A stretch of DNA of 64,000 nt. Source: Akkermansia muciniphila. Lineage in GTDB: Bacteria > Verrucomicrobiota > Verrucomicrobiia > Limisphaerales > UBA9464. The notes under the pieces are model-generated. The model made no database searches, was not told the DNA's origin, and saw only the letters and a program-made list of their open reading frames with translations. Below are positions 9,907-20,312 of this stretch, in pieces. The translations under genes and the position numbers were made by a program. Location of the stretch: NCBI GenBank assembly GCA_945861565.1, contig CAMAUY010000003.1, forward strand, positions 28,889 through 92,888, given 5' to 3'. The first letter of the stretch is position 1. Each line of letters starts with the position of its first letter.

Positions 9907-11163
9907 TCATCGGAACCGGGTGATCCACCGATGTCGCCACTCCGCTCGCGACAGCTTGCCACGGCCATCCGGTGCCAGAGACTCAATCGACCACCAATTC
10001 CGCGGAATCTGCCAAGCCGGTAGCCGTGCCAGAAGGTGCTGGCGAAGCCCCTCGAATTCCTCACGGGATTCCACGCAAGCCACGACTTCGTCGCCGCGGA
10101 TGGGATCACTGGAAGGCACGCCAAAGACGATACATTCGCGGACATTCGGGTGCATTCGAAGAATCACTTCAATCGACTCCGGCGAAAACTTACGTCCGGC
10201 GACGTTGATCAAATCATCGGCACGGCCAATCAGTCGAATCGTGGCATCCGGGAGCACATCGACCAAGTCACGCGTCCGGTAGACCCCCCCCTCGAGCCGG
10301 GCATCCGCCGCCGGCCAGTAGGTTTCAGCCACCGCGTTGCTCCGCACGGCAAGACAACCGTCGACCTCAACCGAAAGGTGAACCCCGTCCAGGGCAGTTC
10401 CGACCCGGGCGGCCTCCGATCGCGGCTGTGAGGATCGATCGTAGGCGATACCGCCACACTCCGAAGCCCCAAGGAAATTGTGAATTTTGAGGCCGTGCCG
10501 GGAAAAAACACCGATCTCAACGTCCAATGGCAGTGGTGCACCCGCCGAAATCGCCAGGCGAACCTCCCGGGGGAACGCGTCACTGGAATGCCAAGTCCGC
10601 CACAGAGCGGGAACTGCGGGCAGCGTGCTTCCCGGGTAGCGACGGGCCATTTCTCCTACCTCTGCCGGCAACGGCGATGACCCCAGCACCAATGGAATCC
10701 CGTGCAGGAATAAGGGAAGCACGAGATTTGAGAACCCGTACGAGTGCGCAAGCGAGATGACCCCCAGATTCGGTGATTCCCAGCTCAACCCCATCGTGGA
10801 GACAATCTGATCCACATCGGCAAGGAGCTGAAGTTCGGTCAGCGCGACGAGTTTCGGCGCACCTGTGCTGCCCGAAGTCAGTTTCAAATGCGCAATTTTA
10901 TCTGGGAACTGAACGACGTCGGGTACCGCTTGGTCCGGCTCAAGCGGGCACACCGGGTTTCCAAATTTCCAGCCCGCCAACACTTCCAGGAGAAAATCGA
11001 CTGTATGACCCCGCGGCGTCCTCAACCGAGAATTACTACCTGGAATTGCGTCCGCTGCCTGAGCCAGTTGGGCGAAGGTCCACTCCCTCCCACTGCACAG
11101 CTCGGCCACCGCCAGTCTGGAGGCATTGCGGACAGCGATGTTCTGCCACATCTTATAGAGCAT
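9907..11163 (-). CDS. AMP-binding (ANL superfamily) acyl-CoA synthetase-like protein
   Basis: LKLTSGSTGAPKLVALT, NFLGASECGGIAYD, GVYRTRDLVDVL, LIGRADDLINVAGRKFSPESIE, C-terminal GRGKLSR. Confidence 0.85.
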   Translation of the reverse strand: MLYKMWQNIAVRNASRLAVAELCSGREWTFAQLAQAADAIPGSNSRLRTPRGHTVDFLLEVLAGWKFGNPVCPLEPDQAVPDVVQFPDKIAHLKLTSGSTGAPKLVALTELQLLADVDQIVSTMGLSWESPNLGVISLAHSYGFSNLVLPLFLHGIPLVLGSSPLPAEVGEMARRYPGSTLPAVPALWRTWHSSDAFPREVRLAISAGAPLPLDVEIGVFSRHGLKIHNFLGASECGGIAYDRSSQPRSEAARVGTALDGVHLSVEVDGCLAVRSNAVAETYWPAADARLEGGVYRTRDLVDVLPDATIRLIGRADDLINVAGRKFSPESIEVILRMHPNVRECIVFGVPSSDPIRGDEVVACVESREEFEGLRQHLLARLPAWQIPRNWWSIESLAPDGRGKLSRAEWRHRWITRFR

Positions 11164-11269
11164 TTGTCCAGTGCTGTTTGCCTACGGGCTCCCCGGGCTG
11201 CAAGCCTGATCGGCGATATTCCCTTATTCGAGAGAGATTCCTGTCGCAGTTTCTGTTCTCATTGCCTCC

Positions 11270-12160
11270 ATGCTCTCCGGCACCTCCGACGCATCACCCC
11301 CCCCCTCCTGGACCTGCCTCGCTCGATTGTCGATGGCATTTCTGTTGCTCGGGTCAGCTGCCGGCTGCCACGCACTGCATGATGCTTCTCGTGATCCGGT
11401 CGCTCACGCCCGCAATCGCTACGCCGTCGAAGTTTCCGGCACCGACCGCTCCGGATCCTTTGTTTTTTTGCGCGACACCCCAGGTCTCACCAACGAAACC
11501 GTCTGGGAATACCGGATCGATCCCGCCACGGGAATCATGACCTCTCACCGGCGGCCACAAAAACCCACCTTCAGCCAGCACTGTTTTCCGGTCGCCCGAT
11601 TGACCAAGCAGTTTCATTTGCATGCGACGTTCGAACCCTCGTTGCCTTCACTCTCGACCGAGGAGATTGCCGGTCGCATCCGGGAGGTCGGCCGCCGAAC
11701 TCCGCGAAAATCATCGGATCCCGAGCAACGAATTCTTCTGCCCGGCTTTGCGGGCCTGCGAGAATTGAGCGAGGCGATGCCGGGCGAGATTCGTCGGGCG
11801 ACCGGGGGTCGCTGGCGGAGCTATCTTCAGCGCGGAAACTGGCGAATGGTGTTTCCTTTCACTCGTTCGCAGCAGGTCGCCACATCGCGGCGCCTTGCCA
11901 CCGTGGCCGCCGCGGGGTTCCCCACCGTCATCCACGTCGTGAACTTTCCTGCCCTGAAGATCAATCATGCCCTGCTCGTTTACGGGGCGAGCAAATCCAC
12001 CGGGGGGGTCGAATTTGCTGCCTACGACCCCAATACCCCGGGTCACCCGGTCGTTCTACAGTTTACCAACGTCCAAAGCCGATTTTTTTTCCCACCCCAG
12101 CCGTACTTCTCAGGCGGCTGGGTGGACGTGTACCCCGTCTTTTCCGATGCCTTCCATTGA
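11270..12160 (+). CDS. Putative lipoprotein with C-terminal region of possible cysteine-peptidase-like (C39-like) fold
   Basis: LLLGSAAGC lipobox; C-terminal FPTVIHVVNFPALKINHALLVYGASKSTGGVEFAAYDPNTPGHP; start could instead be ATG at 11333. Confidence 0.5.
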   Translation: MLSGTSDASPPPSWTCLARLSMAFLLLGSAAGCHALHDASRDPVAHARNRYAVEVSGTDRSGSFVFLRDTPGLTNETVWEYRIDPATGIMTSHRRPQKPTFSQHCFPVARLTKQFHLHATFEPSLPSLSTEEIAGRIREVGRRTPRKSSDPEQRILLPGFAGLRELSEAMPGEIRRATGGRWRSYLQRGNWRMVFPFTRSQQVATSRRLATVAAAGFPTVIHVVNFPALKINHALLVYGASKSTGGVEFAAYDPNTPGHPVVLQFTNVQSRFFFPPQPYFSGGWVDVYPVFSDAFH

Positions 12161-12544
12161 TTTGCGGGCCGGCGCCCCTGATTTCCTCCAACGGGACCAA
12201 CGACGAAAACTCCAGCCAAAAAAGGCCGCCCCGCAAACATCAACGCCAAGCGTATAACCCAGCTTGTAGGTGCGCCCGGTGTTTCGAGGCGAATAAATTT
12301 CCGCATCCCATCCGATCAGCAACCCGGGCATGGCCAGTGGCATGATCGCCCCATGCAAGAATCCCCGAACCAGCCCTGCCGGTTGTTCAGCCAACACGTC
12401 CCCCTCCATCCAGCGCGCCGCCGTTCGCGCGAGGAAAAGAGCAACGACAACTCCAAGTACCGAGCGTAACACGGGACTCCGGACAGGTGGTTTTCTCTGC
12501 GCTACCGCTTGTTCAAAAGACATGATTCTGGTTTCTTGCTGCAC
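12110..12544 (-). CDS. Small membrane protein, conserved hypothetical
   Basis: Hydrophobic stretches VLRSVLGVVVALFLA and PLAMPGLLIGW; 3' end overlaps the convergent lipoprotein gene by 51 bp. Confidence 0.5.
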   Translation of the reverse strand: MQQETRIMSFEQAVAQRKPPVRSPVLRSVLGVVVALFLARTAARWMEGDVLAEQPAGLVRGFLHGAIMPLAMPGLLIGWDAEIYSPRNTGRTYKLGYTLGVDVCGAAFFGWSFRRWSRWRKSGAPARKSMEGIGKDGVHVHPAA

Positions 12545-12572
12545 GATGCTTTTTCGGGAGCGAGCAAGGCAA

Positions 12573-13301
12573 ATGGAATACTTCGATCACCCGGACCGGG
12601 TGGGCGAAGAATTACGCGAAAGTTATTGCTCACTCGCAAGGGTCAATCGCATCACTCACTTCGACCGCCCCTTTCGGATCTGGCTGCCGCAACTCCTCGG
12701 GCCGGAAAAATGCCGCTCTCTCTCCGTGCTGGATCTGGGAGCGGGCGACGGCACGCTCGGTCGGACGTTGACGGACTGGTCCGCCCGACGAGGTTGGAAC
12801 TGGAGGATTACGAATCTCGACCTCAATCCAATTCTTCCTGAACTCGCGCCCGACAATCCGTGTGTCGTTGGCGACGCGCTGAATCTCCCCTTCCCCGACC
12901 ATTCCTTTGACGTGGTCATCGCCATGACCATGACCCATCACCTGCCGGACGATGCCGCGGTAATCCGCCATTTCCAGGAGGCACACCGGGTATCACGCCA
13001 TGCCGCGTTGATTTGCGACCTGCATCGGAACGTGTTTTTCCACACCCTGCTCGGCCTCCTCCTGCTGGGGTTGCGCTGCTCCCGGGAATTTCGCGCCGAC
13101 GGACTGCTCTCCATTCGCCGGGGTTGGCGCGTCCCCGAGTGGCGGCGCCTCGCGGACTCCGCCGGGTTCCCGACTGCGAAAATCTGGATGGAACACGCAA
13201 CCCGGATTCTCCTGTACCTCCCAAATTCACCGACACCCACGTCCGCCATCCGATCGGATTTGAAGAGAGTCTCATCTCATGACAGCAAACCAGTACGGTA
13301 G
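12573..13301 (+). CDS. Class I SAM-dependent methyltransferase
   Basis: VLDLGAGDGTLGRTL, GDALNLPFPDHSFDVVIAMTMTHHL; start could also be 12546. Confidence 0.8.
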   Translation: MEYFDHPDRVGEELRESYCSLARVNRITHFDRPFRIWLPQLLGPEKCRSLSVLDLGAGDGTLGRTLTDWSARRGWNWRITNLDLNPILPELAPDNPCVVGDALNLPFPDHSFDVVIAMTMTHHLPDDAAVIRHFQEAHRVSRHAALICDLHRNVFFHTLLGLLLLGLRCSREFRADGLLSIRRGWRVPEWRRLADSAGFPTAKIWMEHATRILLYLPNSPTPTSAIRSDLKRVSSHDSKPVR

Positions 13302-13345
13302 CCGCTGGGCATCTGGTTCTTGACGAGCTTGTATCCATGCTTTAG

Positions 13346-13599
13346 ATGGATCCATACAAAAGATCCAAATCTTCTTTCCGAGTCCCCAACTGCGGATTCT
13401 TCGCCAGTTGGCGGCGGCGGAAGACCGGCCCGTGAGCGAAATCGTTCGACGCGCCGTAGATCGCCATATTTCTCAATTATCGGTTTCGGCATTCAATGGA
13501 GATTCGAACAATCGCCGCTTTCCAGCCTTCGATGGCGGAAAGATTCGAGTTCGGGCAGAGGATCTGAAGACGGTAATTTACGAGGACGACGAACGATGA
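13346..13599 (+). pseudogene. RHH-type (VapB-like) antitoxin with apparent -1 frameshift in an A-run at 13358-13361
   Basis: Adding one A gives MDPYKKIQIFFPSPQLRILRQLAAAEDRPVSEIVRRAVDRHI...YEDDER; the intact ORF begins only at TTG 13408; stop overlaps the toxin ATG (ATGA). Confidence 0.55.
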
Positions 13600-14030
13600 A
13601 AAGCCTCGACACGAACATACTCCTCTACGCCGCAAATCTTAAGGCCCCCGAGCATCTCAAGGCGAGGGGCATTGTGGATGCGATGCTTGAAGCCCCACGC
13701 GAATGGATACTATCCGATCAGACACTTCTCGAATTTTACAAGGCATTGCAAAATCCGAAGGTCTTCGAGAAACCATGCGGAGCGATGGAGGCGGCAGGGA
13801 TGGTTTCTTTTCTGCGTGGCGATGCCTGCATTCCCCACTGTGCGTTTGAGTCAGGCTCATTTGACGGGTTATTCCAACATCTTGCGGCAAAAGACTTCCC
13901 GTATCAGCGCACTCACGATGCCGTACTTGCAATCACGCTCCGACACGAGGGAGTCGAGGAATTCTATACGCGAAACACCAAAGATTTCATCCAATTTGGG
14001 TTCAAACGCCTCATCAACCCCATCGATTGA
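13596..14030 (+). CDS. PIN-domain toxin (VapC-like)
   Basis: MKSLDTNILLYAANLKAPEHLKA...LSDQTLLEFYKALQNP...RTHDAVLAITLRHEGVEEFYTRNTKDFIQFG: D/E/D/N PIN layout; ATGA overlap with upstream antitoxin. Confidence 0.82.
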   Translation: MKSLDTNILLYAANLKAPEHLKARGIVDAMLEAPREWILSDQTLLEFYKALQNPKVFEKPCGAMEAAGMVSFLRGDACIPHCAFESGSFDGLFQHLAAKDFPYQRTHDAVLAITLRHEGVEEFYTRNTKDFIQFGFKRLINPID

Positions 14031-14222
14031 AATCGGATTGAACAAAAAAAGGACGAAAATGAACCAAAAGTGACAGGTTCAATTGAGTAGATTTCCAATC
14101 CCGAGAGCTCCGTTATCGAGTCTTTGCGCGATGAGAGACCTGAGGGTAAATGCGATGGGGTGATGGCGATCGATTTAGTGAACCTGACGCAGTTCCGATT
14201 TCGCGGGACAATCCGGAAGGCG

Positions 14223-15611
14223 TCAGTGGGACGGCGGCTTCAATTTCCCCTGATGCTTCCAGAGTCGATCCTTCAATTGCGGAAACAATTCGAGCGCGTT
14301 ATCGCGCATGACTTGCTGACCAATACGGAGCGCGTGGTCTTCGCGCAGTTCACCGCGTTCAACTTTTTCGGCCAGCGCCTCGGCGAGACTGCGGCGCGTG
14401 AATTCAGTCGCTCCGTAGATGCCTTCGACGTGATGGGCGTCGGCTCCCCACATCAAGCGGTTGCTTGGCATAACTTCCAGCCATTCCTGGAACGCCCGCT
14501 TGGCCATCGTGTAGCTAATTGTCGGTAGCCAGACGGAATCAATCCAAACGTTCTTTGCATAACGCTGGAGGATGGCGCCCGTCTCACCCACCCAAGGATA
14601 TCCCCCATGAAAGAGAATAAACTTCGTGCTCGGATTGGCCGCGATCAGGTTCAACAAGTTCATCGGATTGGAGCCCTGAATACGCGCATGGCCCGTGTGG
14701 ATTTGGAAAGGCAGCTCGAGTTTGGCACTTAATTCGGTGATGTGCCAGAGGATGAAGTCCTCGAACTCCTTAATCTCGACGTCGGATAGCTGCAATTTCG
14801 GACGGCCATAGACCCGGGCCGCGCGTTCTTTAGGCACCCGATCGAATTGCAGGGTGCGCTCGTAGGCCGTCGTCGTCTTGAGACATACCCCCCCCGCCCC
14901 CTTGCCCGCCGTCAGCCAATGTTCAATAACGGCGAGGTACTCATCCAACGTAGACGTCGGTAATTTTGCCTCCCGCGCGTAGCGGAACGGGGAGTCCACT
15001 TCGGCGGCGTATTCCGTCGGATGAAAACCCCGGAGAAGTCGTGTCACATTCAGAACCGCCACACCAAAGGGATAATAATTCGTGCGCCCCAGCCGATCCC
15101 AATACGGATCATTGAACATCAATTCGATGTTGGCGCGCTCCGTGACCACTTCATAAATCCAATCCTGGTTCTGGTAATTGGCGAAAATACGCCGATTCAC
15201 GTCACGCGCCTGTTCGTCCGTGATCGTCTCGAAGTCCACGCCATAAAGGTCCCGGAACGCGGACAGTTGATAGCGGTAGAAACTTGTGGCGCGTGCATTG
15301 GAAAAATCACTCTTCGCCTTGGGCCACCAATCGTCAAACCGACCGCTCTCCGGCCAGCGCGTAACCGGGTGAATCCACGTGAAGTAACTGCTGCTCCAAA
15401 TCGAATACAAGTTCATGCCCACACCGCTATCCGTGCGCACCGAGCCCTGTAGAATGGGGAATGGCTTCAGATGATCATGGGTATCGATCGCGGGAACTCC
15501 GTCGATGTGCGCTTTGATCCGACGAAAGGTTTCGGTCTTTTTGACGTCGAGGGACTCTCCCAAACAGGCGACGGCAATACTGGCGCAGAAAACCACGGAG
15601 AGAATCTTCAT
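14223..15611 (-). CDS. Exported amidohydrolase-family (PF04909-like) protein
   Basis: Signal peptide MKILSVVFCASIAVACLG; IDTHDHLKPF metal motif; FQIHTGHARIQGSNPMNLL, FILFHGGYPWVGE, RLMWGADAHHVEGIYGA. Confidence 0.8.
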   Translation of the reverse strand: MKILSVVFCASIAVACLGESLDVKKTETFRRIKAHIDGVPAIDTHDHLKPFPILQGSVRTDSGVGMNLYSIWSSSYFTWIHPVTRWPESGRFDDWWPKAKSDFSNARATSFYRYQLSAFRDLYGVDFETITDEQARDVNRRIFANYQNQDWIYEVVTERANIELMFNDPYWDRLGRTNYYPFGVAVLNVTRLLRGFHPTEYAAEVDSPFRYAREAKLPTSTLDEYLAVIEHWLTAGKGAGGVCLKTTTAYERTLQFDRVPKERAARVYGRPKLQLSDVEIKEFEDFILWHITELSAKLELPFQIHTGHARIQGSNPMNLLNLIAANPSTKFILFHGGYPWVGETGAILQRYAKNVWIDSVWLPTISYTMAKRAFQEWLEVMPSNRLMWGADAHHVEGIYGATEFTRRSLAEALAEKVERGELREDHALRIGQQVMRDNALELFPQLKDRLWKHQGKLKPPSH

Positions 15612-15668
15612 GGCTGGAAGCTAAGGGGATCTTCGGAGGAACTCAACACCGGTAAGACCTCCGGCTCT

Positions 15669-15760
15669 CCATGAACCGCCCCTCTCCATGCCCTCTCCCC
15701 CGCTCCGAGCGGGGGAGAGGGTGGCCCGCAGGCCGGGAGAGGGGGTGCTCTTGTTCATGG
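15669..15760. repeat. Nested palindromic intergenic element (three inverted-repeat arm pairs)
   Basis: ccatgaac(15669-15676)/gttcatgg(15753-15760); cccctctcc/ggagagggg; ccctctcccccgctc(15691-15705)-c-gagcgggggagaggg(15707-15721). Confidence 0.8.
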
Positions 15761-15912
15761 TCCCAATTCATGTCAATTTTTTTGGAAAACCTTGCTACCC
15801 ACGAGTCGCAATGCGCCCGCGGTCGCCACGTCTCCACGCGGTTCAACTAAGTACCGCCGCAATGTGAAAGCCACCGATGGGGCCGGAGTAACCCAGCAGC
15901 AAGCATTGTTGC

Positions 15913-17181
15913 TTAGTTACCGTCGAGGCTCCAGTGATACGCAACTAATCCATTCAACTCACGCACAAACATTTGATCACCCGCCACGGCAAGGTGCGCC
16001 CACGTCTCGACGTCGGCCAGGTTCCGCTTGTCCAGCAGAGAAAACTTCTCCTTATTCGCGTGAATCAGCAGCAGAACTCCCCGTTGGTCGAGGGCGAGAA
16101 TTCGATCCCCACGAGCGACCAGGCTCAGGTATTTTCCGAAAGACTGATCCGTCGTCCAGTTCTCGTGGCCGGTCGCCACATCAATGGCCATCAGGCGTTG
16201 GCTTTTGAGGTGGTGGTAGGCGACCCCTTCGATGACAACCGGCGTGCTCATGTAACCCTGCGACTTGTTTCTCCAGGATTCGGTAATAGTGAATTTACCA
16301 TCCGTCTGCGTCACATGAAACCCAATCGTCCTGCCGCCATAGGTGCTGGTAAAGAGCGTGTCATTATCGACAACGGGCGTTAGTATGTTCATACCGCGAA
16401 AGGCCTCGACCGCCTGCTCCCAGATAACCTTTCCGTCTGCCGGGTCCAGGCCGGCGAGCTTCTCGCGGGTTTGAACAACGAGCTGCCGTTTGCCGGCCAG
16501 TTCTGCAACGATTGGAGATGAGAAAGCGCTCCCCATCATGCCCCCCTTTTCCTGCATCGACCGCCAGAGAATTTTGCCAGTGAGCTTGGCGAGCTTGGCA
16601 ATGGATGCGCCCGCCTGAACGTAAACCGCCTCACCATCGACCAGGGGAGAACAAACGAAGCCGAAGTCGGGTAGCGCCGTGCCCAGCTCTTTCACGAAGT
16701 CGACCCGCCATTGCTCGGCACCCGTAGAGGCATCGAGACACACCAACACATCGCGCATCCCCGCCACATAAAGTCGGTCGCCGTCGAGCGCGGGAGTGGA
16801 GCGAATCCAGTCACCATTGGACTTAGCGAAAAAGGGCACCGACATCGCGCCCTCCCACGAATGGCTCCACAATTTCTTCCCCGTCGCTCGATCGAAGGCG
16901 CGGACAATTTCGAGTTTCTTGTCTCTGGACTCCGTGGTGAATACCCGATCGCCGCCCACGATAGGTCCGGAATAACTGGGTCCCAGGTCAACGCGCCATA
17001 AGCGCCGAAGATGGTTGGCATCCAGCTTGCTAGGCCAATCGGGGCCGGTGAACTGCCCGTCGCGTTGAGGCCCACGCCACTGCGGCCAGTCCTGACTTGG
17101 AGTGCCGGCACTCGTAGCGAGGGCCGTAAACGCCAGGAAAAGTATCAAACAAAGTTTCATTCGAAAAAGCCAGATTGACAA
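15913..17181 (-). CDS. PQQ-binding-like beta-propeller repeat protein, exported
   Basis: DWPQWRGPQRDGQFTGPDWPSKL, repeats of GKKLWSHSWEG / GAEQWRVDF / GKILWRSMQ / GKVIWEQAV / GHENWTTDQ. Confidence 0.85.
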   Translation of the reverse strand: MSIWLFRMKLCLILFLAFTALATSAGTPSQDWPQWRGPQRDGQFTGPDWPSKLDANHLRRLWRVDLGPSYSGPIVGGDRVFTTESRDKKLEIVRAFDRATGKKLWSHSWEGAMSVPFFAKSNGDWIRSTPALDGDRLYVAGMRDVLVCLDASTGAEQWRVDFVKELGTALPDFGFVCSPLVDGEAVYVQAGASIAKLAKLTGKILWRSMQEKGGMMGSAFSSPIVAELAGKRQLVVQTREKLAGLDPADGKVIWEQAVEAFRGMNILTPVVDNDTLFTSTYGGRTIGFHVTQTDGKFTITESWRNKSQGYMSTPVVIEGVAYHHLKSQRLMAIDVATGHENWTTDQSFGKYLSLVARGDRILALDQRGVLLLIHANKEKFSLLDKRNLADVETWAHLAVAGDQMFVRELNGLVAYHWSLDGN

Positions 17182-17306
17182 TAATTTGTCTATTATTTAT
17201 TCATTTGTCAAATTTTTGTATCGATAAGGTCGCGGTCGGAAGATTTACCTCTATTTGTCGTATCACGATCAAAATAGGTTCCTTTTTCCGCCTCGCGACA
17301 ACACGT

Positions 17307-18350
17307 CTATTGGACGACTTTGGCCGTGACCCGCTTGGACAACCTGGCGATGTCCGCCGAAGTCACGACCTCGATCATGATAGGGCCGGCGACGTCAGCG
17401 ATGGTTCGAATATTTCCCTTCTCGACTGCGACGCGGATGCGTCGTTGCTCGGTCGTTACAAGATTTGGCTCCACGAGTGTCGCCACGGCGAGGGGATCAT
17501 GGAGCATCACGGTGCCATCGGAGTAATAAGAACCCACTCCGAAGGTCGCCATGAACTGTTTTAGGCGCGGCTCCCACTCCGCCGTCATGGCTGCCATCGC
17601 CTTCGCCACGGGTGTCGGACAATGCTTGATCCGGTCCAGGTCCGAGTTGAGCAGTTTCGTGCGGAAGGTTACCTCCGCCGGGACCAGGGTGATCCGCACG
17701 CCGCTTTCCAAAACAATCCGTGCGGCCTCAACATCATTGCGCAGGTTCGTTTCAAAACGCTCCGGGATCTCTTTGCCCTCGATGAGAATCGGATTCAACG
17801 AACCACCCATGATCACGAACCGGGCGATCTTCGACGCCAATGAGCCGTTCTTTTGCAACGCCATCGCGATGTTCGAAAGCCCGCCAACGGACACGATGAC
17901 GACTTTTTCGTCGGATTCCAATAGAACCTTGGCGATCAATTCCGCTGCCGAGAGGGTGGAGATGCCATTTACCTTTTCACCCTCTGCGAGGATGCCTTTG
18001 CCTTCCCATCCGCCCCAGAAAGGCGTGTGGCCATCAAACGCGTTGGTGCGCCCAGCGGCCACCGGCACGTGATCCTTGCCCATCAAGAGGAGAAGCTTCC
18101 GGGCAATGGCCGACCGCACGGATACGTTTGAGTAGACGGTCGTCACGGCGCGCAGATCGATCTGGGGGCTTCGGGCAGCCAGGACCAGCGCATAGGCGTC
18201 GTCCACGTCCGTGCCGATATCGGTGTCGAAGATGACGGGGATGGGTCGCTCTGCGGCTTGCAATGAGCACATCAGGCAGAAAACCAGCAGAAGCTCGAAT
18301 CGATGGAACAGGACGCTCGTCCGTGTCGTGACTTGCGTGAGAGTGGCCAT
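17307..18350 (-). CDS. Nucleoside hydrolase (inosine-uridine preferring family)
   Basis: PVIFDTDIGTDVDDAYALVLAARSPQIDLRAVTTVYSN; VIMGGSL; MLHDPLAVATLV. Confidence 0.88.
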   Translation of the reverse strand: MATLTQVTTRTSVLFHRFELLLVFCLMCSLQAAERPIPVIFDTDIGTDVDDAYALVLAARSPQIDLRAVTTVYSNVSVRSAIARKLLLLMGKDHVPVAAGRTNAFDGHTPFWGGWEGKGILAEGEKVNGISTLSAAELIAKVLLESDEKVVIVSVGGLSNIAMALQKNGSLASKIARFVIMGGSLNPILIEGKEIPERFETNLRNDVEAARIVLESGVRITLVPAEVTFRTKLLNSDLDRIKHCPTPVAKAMAAMTAEWEPRLKQFMATFGVGSYYSDGTVMLHDPLAVATLVEPNLVTTEQRRIRVAVEKGNIRTIADVAGPIMIEVVTSADIARLSKRVTAKVVQ

Positions 18351-18543
18351 GGCTATGCCCCCAATCTGTCAGACCCGCCCACTGTTACAAATATGTTCAC
18401 GACTGGGCCTACACCGCCGGCATCTACTGGACTGCCTGGTGAATAGCCGCGATTTTGTTTCGGGACCAACGGACGTTTTGCCTCGGTGGTGAAGTCGCGG
18501 GCCAGCCCAGGTGGGCCAGCCCGCGTGTTTCACAAGCAGGGCG

Positions 18544-20112
<1,569 letters not shown>

Positions 20113-20312
20113 TGTTCGTGTTTTGCTTGTCAGTTCGCGCGATCCATGCGCTGCGCAGGCTTAAAGTACAATACTTTCTACTTCTTCAAATACTTGATCG
20201 TCGCCACCACTTTACCGGCATTACCAATAATCTCGGAATGCGCCCGCGCCAAACCTCACAAATCCCTTGTCACTGCCGATTGAACGGGGCAACTTGACTC
20301 TGTGTCATAGGA

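Noticed and set aside
18496-18525. cgcgggc...gcccgcg hairpin with duplicated gggccagccc between sulfatase and nucleoside hydrolase
   Set aside because: Short arms and no U-tract; could be a weak terminator but not convincing enough to annotate
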